Below, piece after piece: positions 55,501 through 64,000 of a DNA stretch of 64,000 nucleotides. The DNA is taken from positions 38,122 through 102,121 of the forward strand of contig JADDOH010010095.1 in the NCBI GenBank assembly GCA_016648135.1. Reading direction: 5' to 3'. A program made the position numbers and the translations under genes. Each line of letters begins with the position of its first letter. Within the stretch, counting starts at the first letter, position 1. The stretch is from Agrypnia vestita. Lineage: Eukaryota > Arthropoda > Insecta > Trichoptera > Phryganeidae. Below the pieces are notes generated by a model that worked only from the letters and a program-made list of their open reading frames with translations, did no database searches and was not told the origin of the DNA.

Positions 55501-56699
55501 GAAAACATTTAACAGCAATTTATTACACAGTAAAATGTAGATTATTCGTACAAAAAATATATTTTTCAAAATATTTTAATGTATCTAAGTAAAAAAAAAA
55601 ATAGATTGGAAATAATAGTCGAAGCTAGATAACAAAGGCAAACTTAAACATAATTAACGTAATACGCTTCAGCACGCAGCAAAGACAAATTTAGATTTCA
55701 CGGTCATTTTTAACGGCTCAAATAAATCAAAAAGCCTCGTAATTTACCATATTATCTTTGAAGACAAGCGATTAACTCACAAAATAAGTTATTATTAAAG
55801 ATATATTGTATTCAAGTATAAGACGCAACTACTAAAAAACTGTGCTCTAATGTGAAGGATTTTATATGCTAGTTAGGTTGATATTTTTATTCTAATTTTA
55901 TTAAATGATATTTTCTAAAAACCCTATGTTTTTCACATGATTTTCATTATCTATTCTGTTTCGCCTCATTGATAAAATTTAAATACTGCCACAAGTTCGC
56001 GGCAGTAATGAAATAATGAAATAAAGTTTTATTTTATACACGAAGCCATTGGACACAAACATAACTGCAGCATTGTCTCGTAATTCACGTTAATAGTCAC
56101 TCGAGAATCGTCTACTTGTTTATGGAACACTTTATTACGCCGTGTCTACTGCGCTTATTCGTTATCGAGAATAATTCGCATGCAGATAGTTACTCTGGGA
56201 CTTATCGTTGGCCGCCAGTATTTGCACTGAATCGCTCGCTATATCTGTGGTGCTCGCTAGCTGTCAGAACAAAGTCTTTTAATACGGAATACGTGATGCA
56301 ATTATATATTTTTTAAATTGAAAATAGCTTTTTTAGAACATAAACTTTTCATGTATAAATAACGAAACTAACCGAATGGCATTCGGAGTCTGACTTTGAA
56401 ATGATTTATTCAAATTTCAAACGTACTTTATTGCCCTGGCAGCTATAAATGCGCGCTGGCGAGACAACAACAATATTTTATTTTTGCGTCCTTAACACTC
56501 ACAGGATGGTTTTTGAATGTGTTGTGCATGCCAGCCTTTACTATTTTACACATGCATAAATCATGTTTTTACACTTACAGATGACCGATCACTTTTCAAA
56601 GAGGCCTCGGGGGAACAAAAAAATCAATGGCCGTCTATTTAAAGGCAATGCGTGAAAAGTTACCCCCTGCATATCGTGTTAAAATTCACACGATGGTTA
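52572..56699. other. Long AT-rich non-coding stretch
   Basis: No gene or clear repeat is recognised over 4 kb. Small GC-richer patches are at 54400-54430 and 56190-56240. ATCGTGTTAAAATTCACACGAT (56672-56693) is a 7-bp-stem hairpin. Confidence 0.5.
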
Positions 56700-56960
56700 T
56701 GGAGGGAATAAAGGGGTTGAAGCTTCGCGTGACCCAGTGGCAGCGGGGCGAGCACGCCGCGAAATAATAACACGCGCGAAAGCCTCTGCTTTTCATATTT
56801 ATATTTCCTCCACAGCGGGATTTACATGGAAACGGCGGCCCCCCTCCCCTCGCCCTGCCGGCGGTTCCAGCAAAACACGAACACTGTTAGAGCACCATCT
56901 GTGGGGTAATAGAAATAACACTTGTAGAGAACATGGATATTGCTCCGATGGAGAATGAGA
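56700..56960 (+). other. GC-rich island, unassigned
   Basis: A CpG-containing block runs from GGAGGGAATAAAGGGG to CTGCCGGCGGTTCC and TAGAGCACCATCTGTGGGG. A 73-codon frame is open (56737-56958) but unrecognised and Arg-rich. It may be a regulatory element or non-coding exon. AGCACCATCTGTGG loosely recalls insect CTCF sites but is not a match to consensus. Confidence 0.3.
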
Positions 56961-57356
56961 ATTATCTGTCGACGGTGTGAGTGCAAGTTATACAATAAGT
57001 CTAGGTTAATTTACATCGTAATATGAAATTCTACTCTTTTGTTAGAAATATTTTTTCATAATCAACAATTCAGATATATGGCTTAGTTTTTGACAGTTTA
57101 TTTGATATTTTTAAGCTTCAGACATGATACATCATGATGGGATTGCCTTTGAGAACAATAAATGACTTTGAAATTCCAGATAAAACAAGCTGTGCAAATT
57201 TCCCGACGACAGAGTCTTTCAGATTATCCGCAACATAATTAAGATATAAAATTGTACTATTTTATTCGTAATAGGATAGTGTTACGTTTTCGTTATCCGA
57301 AAATAATTAGTGCCGAAAAAATTTGAATGTTGATATTATAATCGATTGTTCTTTAA
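56961..57356. other. AT-rich non-coding stretch
   Basis: Nothing recognised. Confidence 0.4.
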
Positions 57357-58072
57357 GGTACTGATACACATGCGCAGTATTGAGCTTCTTAAGGTTTTGC
57401 TCTTTAATAGCATGTGTGTACGCACATTGCTAGTAATGAGCATGCTCATTATTAGCACGCTCAAAAATCAACTGCCGGTTGATTTATGAGAATGCTGATT
57501 TTATTTGTGGGTGGAAGGGGTATCTTTTGAGCATGTGTGAACAGGCTTGATTATGAGCATGCTAATGTCATTCGCGGCTAGTATCGATTATCGATGCGAT
57601 CTTCTCAGACCGCGACAGATAAAACAAATCTGACGCGTTGGGGAGATGACAAAACATTACTTTTCGTGACTTATTATAGGAATCACAAATGTCTGTGAAA
57701 TACTCGGTCACCGCTATATAAAAATAATATAACAAGAAATAATGCTTATGAAAATTTATTAAAATACATGAATGATTCAAATCTTATAATAAAAATTATG
57801 AAAACTAAAATCAAAGATGTGCTGATGGAAACTCGCGAACTGTTTTGATTTATTGGTTCACTAGAATTTCCTATTTCAATTTGCAAAGTTTCCATTTTGA
57901 GCAAGAGCGTCTCTATTCTATGACAAGAGCATGCCAGTAATAAGCATGTGCGTTTGATTGTTAGCTTTCAGCATGCTCAAAGCTAACACTAAATACTAAT
58001 AACGAGCAAGTGTGTACAGTTGTTAGAGCATGCTAATAAGCATACTCAAAAATAAGCATGTATATCTGTACC
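57357..58072. mobile_element. 716-bp terminal-inverted-repeat element rich in AGCATG motifs
   Basis: GGTACTGATACACATGC at 57357-57373 is inverted at 58056-58072 (15 of 17 match). Both subterminal regions hold several AGCATGCT-like motifs, including GAGCATGCTCA at about 57439, GAGCATGCTAATG at 57557, CAGCATGCTCAAAG at 57970 and GAGCATGCTAATA at 58025. Repeated subterminal motifs are typical transposase-binding arrays in TIR transposons. Flanking trinucleotides are TAA and TAT; the superfamily is undetermined. It contains no transposase. Confidence 0.65.
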
Positions 58073-58189
58073 TATACAGGTATTAAGCACTCACCTTGAC
58101 AAAGGAATTCAGGTAGCGTGTCCTTGAAAATAAAGTCTTGCGCAAAGCCCAATACGTGACAACCTAACTGGAGAAAGGAGGAGAGTTGT

Positions 58190-58470
58190 TGCGAATTCGA
58201 TACACAGTACCAGACAGCCCAAAGAACGTGAAAATCAAGAGCTTACAGTGAGTGGGAGATATATCAAGAGTAGATGAGTCCCATGTTAGCCCTCACACAT
58301 AAGCCAACAGTTTCAAGATCGAGGAGAATATCAAGATGTAGGTGGATGGATGAAGTCATGACAGATCTGCAAGAGGCGGGCTGGTACCCAGCAGAATGGA
58401 CCATCTTGGGCGGTCCCTTATTATCCGAGGCTGGGGAGCCTTATTCTCAAACCCCACACCCTTCCGCAAG
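58190..58470 (+). pseudogene. Decayed LINE ORF2 C-terminus
   Basis: Frames read LQ-VGDISRVDESHVS (family LxWxGHIxRMDExRxP), then HKPTVSRSRRISRCRWMDEV (xKPxGxRxRGRPRxRWxDxV), MTDLQEAGWYPAEWTILGGP (xxDLxxxGxxxWxxxAxDR) and LLSEAGEP. The order and spacing match ORF2 tails. A stop and a frameshift separate the first two parts. Confidence 0.65.
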
Positions 58471-58502
58471 TTGCGTACGTGCATCATCGGGCAGGGGGTT
58501 CT

Positions 58503-60335
58503 GAGGGATGGATCTTCCACCTTTTCATTTCTTTTACTTCAAAGTAACTACTAATCAAGCGTCTTGATAAATAACATGACGTTTCTCTTCCTCAAGATTT
58601 TATATTCCTATACATACACAGATATGTTTTTAATTTTTAATTCGTAGTAATAAAGTAACAGTAATAACTTTACAATTTTCGCAAGTTTTTTAATAAATTA
58701 TTTGATTTATCCATTTACATTTTAACAAATTGTAAAAAAGTATTTTCTATGCTTAGTATTTTTTTGTGCCTTTTTTCGCCTTATGTATTGAAACTCAAAC
58801 CGGTGGAAACTCCAATTCAACCCGACAAAGGCGGGGCACACTAAACTAGTGAACATAAATCGAGAGCCGACACTTTTAGACGTCTTTCCCCGTGTTCTGA
58901 TTTTGATTTAAAGCCTACTTGAACTTTAACATTTTGTGTTAGTCTTTTCCGATAAAGTTATTTACATACGGTAGAGCTACAGGGGTAACAAGAAGATTTT
59001 TGTACAAAATAACATATAAGTACCTACATATATATTTTTAGAAAAATTCAACATTCATTATGAATATTATATTTATTCGACAGTGACAAATATACGATTG
59101 AAAAGAATACCATTAAAAATATACAAAGTAGATTTAATATGTTTGTTTTTTAATTCATGTACCTTTTACATTCTGTACAAAGCGTAGTATTCATAATTAT
59201 TTTACACACATACATTATGTAACGTAGAAAAAAATCTTTATTGAAAGGAACATGTTTTGTGATACATTTTTCGGTTTTATTTATTTTGAGCAATTCAAAT
59301 AATTAAGTCGCTACGGAATCGAATTTTCGGTCAGTAAAATAAATGATATTTTCATTGAAAATACCATATATACCGTAGAAATATTTTTCTAATTAGTACA
59401 TAGGTTACGTTAAGGTTCTTTTTGCTGAACATTAAAATTTTGTCGACAGAACATATATAGTATGTCAGTCAGTGCAGTTGCGATCATCAAGCCTTTAATA
59501 AATTGTTAAGATAAAATAAATATAAAAATAAAAGCTAATAAAATTATTATAAAATTCACCTAAAAGTCATCAAACCTTAGATGAATGCCTACAAAATATA
59601 CTCCAAATACTACAGTGAACACGAATTTTGCACCGAAAATAAAATATACAAAGGACAGGCAAGGCATGATGAAGTCGTCCTTTTTTATAACAAATTTTTA
59701 TCATCTATTTAAAATATACCTACTGATAAATTGTTACATTCTGTACTGATGAGTATAACACCATCTCTTTTAAAAATTGATGAAAAATATTTAAAATCGC
59801 TGATCTCATAAATGCATGTTCGTTTCACATGTACAATTTTGTATTAATTTTATATTTATTAATACGTACTGTAGCCTTACAGAATGGGAGGTGGAGGATA
59901 AAAACAATTTTCAAAATGACATAAGCCAAGATTAAGATATGATGCTAAAGCTATTCTGAAATAAATCTTTATGTTAATAAGCATTTTAACGATGGCAAAT
60001 TACAGAGTTGTATTTAATTGATCTGATTACATGAATCGAGCCTAAAATCACTTTAACATGTCATATAAAAAAATCTATAGATCTTATAAAAACGAACAAA
60101 ACACAAAAAACTGTTTATCTATAAATTATATTTTTTAAATTAGCCAATTTTTAAAAATAACTTCAATTTAATGTTCATAATTGATTAAGTAAAAAAATTT
60201 GACAGAAAAAGATTTTTCCAAGTTATTTTCGACTCTAATTCACGATTTTTTTCCTGTTATATTTTCACCGTATTTTCTAAAAAATAAGTAAAATAAAACA
60301 TTGATAAATTGCATAAATAAATTTGTTCTCGGAGC
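58503..60335. other. AT-rich non-coding stretch
   Basis: No gene is visible. A CGGTGGAAACTCC...GACAAAGGCGGGGC patch at 58800-58835 is unassigned. Confidence 0.5.
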
Positions 60336-60441
60336 GTCTCTCATCTCTCTCTTCTCTCCTCTCTCTCTCTTCTTCCTCTCCTCTATCTCTTCCCGCCCAT
60401 TGCCGTCCGCCGGCTTCTCCCTTCGGCCTGCGGAGACGATG
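60336..60441 (-). promoter_or_regulatory. GAGA-type tract next to GC-rich block
   Basis: A CT-dinucleotide-rich tract (60336-60392; GAGA on the minus strand) passes directly into a GC block (CCGTCCGCCGGC, TTCGGCCTGCGGAG). GA tracts beside GC-rich DNA are common at insect promoters bound by GAGA-factor-like proteins. Here no gene start can be shown, and a simple-sequence repeat is an equal alternative. Confidence 0.3.
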
Positions 60442-60751
60442 GATACACATATAAAGAGTTAATGAATAGATATTCATATAAAATAATTCTCTAGTACAAG
60501 ATTTGCTTTTATTAGAAATCTTCCCTTTCATAAAATTCTTCTTAAAATAAAATTCTTTCTAAATCAAACTCAAACTGCGTGCCGAAACATATTCGCAGGA
60601 AAATAATATAATAGAATAAGAAGAAAATAATATAATATTATTTATTTGATTTCTTACATGTTTCATAAATTATTCGGAAAAAAATCTAATTTTTACCGTA
60701 GAGTTGATATATTTCGAGAATCATTCTAGAAATTTTACGGATCATCTACAG

Positions 60752-60763
60752 CGACACGTGTCG
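60752..60763. promoter_or_regulatory. Extended palindromic E-box CGACACGTGTCG
   Basis: A 12-bp perfect palindrome centred on CACGTG lies within a 60735-60800 GC-richer patch. It is a bHLH-type motif; function is untested and no gene is adjacent. Confidence 0.3.
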
Positions 60764-61639
60764 TTCCTCGCTCCCCTTGCCGTTTTCTCCGAGGGATTAA
60801 ATTGAAGGCTTCAAGGCCAATACGAATACGAAAGAATAAAGAAACAGTCTGAATTTAATTAAGTTAATTACAGATTTTTAATCTAACCCCAGCCAATTTA
60901 AATAAGGAATAATGAATTCTAAATTGTAGGTACAAGGTGGGCCATAAGTTGAAACTTCGATAAAAAATCCTGACACATTCCTGATACTTGCGTACTATCA
61001 ATTGTTAAGGTACCTAACAGTAAAATCTTCCTGCTGAAGTAATTTAGGGGTAGCTCTCCGTCATTTACACAAGTTTACAAAAATTCATCTTCTTTTAAGA
61101 AAGAAGACCCTTTGAAAGATAAAAAAAATGACCGAATCTTTCAATCATAGATATCATGATTGATAAACTGTGAGATTGATATCACGACTGGGAACAAAGT
61201 TGTAATGCTAAGAGTGTAATGGATCCTTTATTCCTTATTTTAAACTTCCGAAAGAAAAAATCTAGGCAGTGAACAAGGGATACTTTTTTTCAGATAAAAG
61301 ACAAAGAGATCCAATACCGGGATCTTCAACAGAGGAATGATAGTGCTCTTCAAATATCACATTTTTATAATTAAGTTTCGTTTTGTTTTTGTTTGAAATA
61401 TTATTTTTAAAATTACATATCGCATCCCTAGGACAACATCAATATAATACCAAATGTCATATTCTGAAGTAAACGTTGAGCAAATCGTATTTGACGTTTT
61501 CGAGGATATTTATTTATTTGTCTAAATATAATTTAAAACTTACAATTATGTATGCACTATCCAAAACCACCTGGATAATGGATATGTAATGTGCTTTTTG
61601 AATATATTGCAAAACAATTGTCATTTTAAAAATATTCGG
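60764..61639. other. AT-rich non-coding stretch
   Basis: Nothing gene-like is seen. CAAGGTGGGCCATAAGTTGAA at 60933 resembles a mariner end but has no partner. Confidence 0.4.
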
Positions 61640-61727
61640 CTGGTAGCAACAACAGGCTTACAAGCAATCTCTTCAACACAGCCCCATCTCTAAATGAGGC
61701 AGTGTTATAGGGCAATAAATAAATAAA
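61640..61727 (+). mobile_element. LINE 3' tail with (AAAT)n
   Basis: The GC-richer CACAGCCCCATCTCTAAATG and GAGGCAGTGTTATAGGGC end in AATAAATAAATAAATGG (about 61711-61727). The layout matches the tail of the 31.3-kb LINE. No coding remnant is visible. Confidence 0.45.
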
Positions 61728-61764
61728 TGGCAGTTATAGACAATAGTTTTACACTAGACGTACC

Positions 61765-61905
61765 CCCGTGAAAAATCACGCGAAATAATAATAATTATAA
61801 CGTCCCTTTCGTGACCGTGCGACATGAGCCGTGCGCTGATTGTGTCACACACAATCTATCTAAAGTTTTCATTCCAGAGAGATACCGACAGACAACGAAA
61901 TTATT
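61765..61905 (+). repeat. Dispersed repeat family R3, copy 2
   Basis: CCCGTGAAAAATCACGCG, AATAATAATAATTATAACG, CATGAGCCGTGCGCTGATTG and ATTCCAGAGAGATACCGACA follow the order of 37485-37690, with a ~65-bp deletion in the middle. Confidence 0.65.
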
Positions 61906-63655
61906 ATTGCTATAATAGAAAATATGGCAGACTATGCTCTGAGTGGTTTGAACGACATAAGACGTACACTGCCATAAAACAAACTAGGCGTGTTGCTTTG
62001 TACGTCTATTATGATAACACGGCCATATTGTAAAGACGTAGATATAAAGTATTTCATGGTATTATATAGCCGTATTTAAATTATGGCAGTGTCATTCCAG
62101 ATATTTTGAAAATATTTGATATTGCAATAGAGCAAGAATTCGTATAACAGACAAATATGATAGTACTAGGTAGAGTTATGACGGTCTTACTTTATTATAT
62201 ATGTATACTGACCAGGCAATTAACTTTTGCGTTCATAGCTAAATACCAACATTTTTCAGTTTGTGGAGGTTTTGTTCTAGGAATAGGATATAGTTAATAA
62301 TTCAATTATATATCATTTTAGATTTTAAAAGCGTTAACTGAGGGCTATCTGTATTTGGTAAGTCCATTTTTTTCCTAGTCTATGACAAGTATTCCACGGA
62401 TCTCCTCTATTTCAAGCTTTTTTACTATCATTTCGAGCTCATACATTCCACACGATCTAACCATGTAACTCTTTCAACAAAATTAACAATTATAAAATAA
62501 CTGACCGTAAGTTTTAATGTATGCGTTAGTGGTACCAGTATATTTGGTGAGTGATTTTAAAACTTAATACCCAAAAGATTCCATAAAACGAGCTCAGCCA
62601 AAGTCAATGTTTTCTTTTTAAATAACAGCCAAGGAATAAATAAATACCTCGGTAAAGTACATAAATTGTTCCAAAATAGGTGTCGATGGAAATTAAATTT
62701 ATAATTTACTGGCCAACATTTTGAAAATGTAAATTTTGTTATAACTCCGTCAAGTGGCACTGCTTGCCATAGAGAATTAATCAAAAAATAATAATTTAAT
62801 TTTACTTCTTTTCAATTTTAGACAGTTTGACTAGATTTTAATTATAAATATTCAACAAACGGACAAAATGATCGAATATTAGCGATCGTCTGATCGTCAT
62901 CGAAATCCACCACTTTTTCTCACCAAATGTAACAAATTAAAATTAATTTATTAGGTTCCTCATATTTTAATACATATACTGTAATAACATTTAATGCGTA
63001 AATGATACAAACAAAATTATTTAACCAATTTATAAATTACGAAACGATTCAGAAAATCGCTCCATTGGTATGGCCTTGTAACATGTCGTTTTTTTTTCAA
63101 TAATATTAAAGGATTATCTCCAATTTGTTTAAATAATTGTAAAATCTGTTAGTTAATTTACTTACAAATTGTGCTTTAAAAAATACTGTTTTTTTAAATT
63201 ATGTTATTTTTGTATGATTTTTAGAATGTTTATAGACTTTTTAATTTTATGTTTTGTTCAAAGAAAACGATATCAGTATGTCAAACCAATTTTTTTAAAT
63301 TTTCACAAGCATGTACCGGCATTCTCTAATTACTAAAATCTAATCAACGAGTTTACAAAATTGCTAGTTCAGATTGGATATTGTTCGACACGGAAGGTGC
63401 AGGGTGTACCTACTGAAAATTAGATCAAAACGGGTCGTTTGGTTGGCCGCCTGGAATGGCCAACTAATTCGATTAACGGCGAACAAAAGTTAGCAGATCG
63501 TTCACAACTTTTTGAGATTTCGATAAAATATTTTCGGAAAAAATATTTGCGAACTTCATGTGTTACAAAAAAAACGGCATATTTACAACTTGAAATTCAC
63601 ATATAAATACCAAACGAATATGTCATCAATTACTAAAAACATAGCGGAACATTCG
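61906..63655. other. AT-rich non-coding stretch
   Basis: No gene is visible. GAATAAATAAATACC at 62633 may be another short LINE tail. Confidence 0.45.
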
Positions 63656-63659
63656 AACA

Positions 63660-63790
63660 TGGTATTTGGCGCCATCCATATATTACGCCACACGAATTTC
63701 TTGATTTTTGGAGCCCTCCCCCCCCTCCCGTTCTTATCACAGGTGGTTACAATTGTGTGACCCCACCCCCTCCCCTGGTGTGACGTCACA
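63660..63790. repeat. Probable interspersed-repeat fragment with paired C-rich tracts
   Basis: GCCCTCCCCCCCCTCCCG (63713-63730) and CCCCACCCCCTCCCC (63760-63774) flank ATCACAGGTGGTTACAATTG and are followed by TGTGACGTCACA. Such C-tract/TGACGTCA combinations recur in insect genomes as dispersed repeats. No second copy lies in this window, so family status is inference. Confidence 0.35.
63781..63788. promoter_or_regulatory. CRE-type TGACGTCA palindrome
   Basis: This is the core of the 12-bp palindrome TGTGACGTCACA, abutting the second C-rich tract. It is probably part of the dispersed repeat rather than a gene promoter. Confidence 0.3.
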
Positions 63791-64000
63791 TATTTTGCAA
63801 TTTAAATTTTATAAATTATTAAAGTAAAATAGCAATTACTGAATTATTTTTATTATGATTTGTCGTTTTTGCTAAAGGGCTACATTGTGCCCTATATAAT
63901 TATAGCGGTATACTAACTATACCATACGCATTCGCCCTTGTCAATGGGAAGCCGTTATAGTTTCTCCATGCATTGACAGACCCTTTTTTGACACCTAAAT

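Noticed and set aside
56880..56905. CTCF binding site
   Set aside because: The motif diverges from the consensus at core positions.
60933..60953. mariner-like inverted terminus (GGTGGGCCATAAGT)
   Set aside because: No inverse partner or TA-bounded end was found in the window.
1..64000. Viral or endogenous-virus genes
   Set aside because: No gag/pol/env, replicase or capsid-type motifs were recognised; all RT remnants are of non-LTR type.

Overview
The window is low-GC (about 30% by eye) animal DNA with no complete protein-coding gene. No open frame looks like a host gene. Every coding signal I recognise is the decayed remnant of a transposable element. The picture fits a large intron or intergenic desert in an insect genome. 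I lean towards Lepidoptera because of frequent GTAGGTACCTAC-type strings, (AAAT)n-tailed LINE ends, a TTAGG-bearing minisatellite and many tRNA-derived SINEs. That placement is inference; no diagnostic gene is present.

Layout. 0-12 kb: LINE 3' tails, an RTE-like reverse-transcriptase relic (3.4 kb), a tandem block packed with heat-shock-element pentamers ending at a Helitron-like 3' terminus (5.2-5.45 kb), a SINE (6.8 kb), an inverted-repeat element (9.4 kb) and a 258-bp insertion with a 10-bp target-site duplication (11.3 kb). 12-25 kb: a second copy of a dispersed family, a tRNA-Gly-like sequence, a SINE joined to a reversed minisatellite array (16.5-17.2 kb), two further tRNA-headed repeats, a LINE relic (21.5 kb) and a (GTCT)n-plus-minisatellite element (23.6-24.4 kb). 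25-36 kb: a perfect 56-bp inverted repeat flanked by 13-bp direct repeats (25.0 kb), a LINE relic (28 kb), a foldback element (29.4 kb), a CR1/Jockey-type LINE 3' half (31.3-32.6 kb) and a pogo/Tigger-like DNA transposon with both ends and TA duplications (34.3-35.5 kb). 37-48 kb: further repeat copies, a LINE relic, a GC-rich TATA-bearing candidate promoter/first exon (40.2-40.65 kb), a SINE plus long minisatellite element with a GC-rich terminal hairpin (41.15-42.5 kb), a minus-strand LINE relic (45.3 kb) and a GC-rich exon-like island (48.2 kb). 48-64 kb: a foldback insertion with a perfect 61-bp stem, 14-bp target-site duplications and a hammerhead-like core (48.8-49.07 kb), a 58-bp TTAGG minisatellite (52.4 kb), a GC-rich island (56.7 kb), a 716-bp terminal-inverted-repeat element studded with AGCATGCT-like motifs (57.4-58.1 kb), a LINE relic (58.3 kb), a pyrimidine tract (60.35 kb) and repeat fragments up to the end.

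Two patterns stand out. (1) A Helitron-like terminus lies about 35 bp downstream of two tandem ~110-bp units containing long runs of alternating GAA/TTC pentamers, an arrangement that would import heat-shock-factor binding sites. (2) Several short (about 180-260 bp) insertions carry 10-14 bp target-site duplications. Two of them are near-perfect foldbacks and two carry CTGAnnA...GAAAC cores resembling hammerhead ribozymes of Penelope-like elements and retrozymes. The two best foldbacks share the loop but not the stems.

Limits: all calls are by eye. I could not run homology, covariance or splice-site searches, and short or rapidly evolving exons could be missed.
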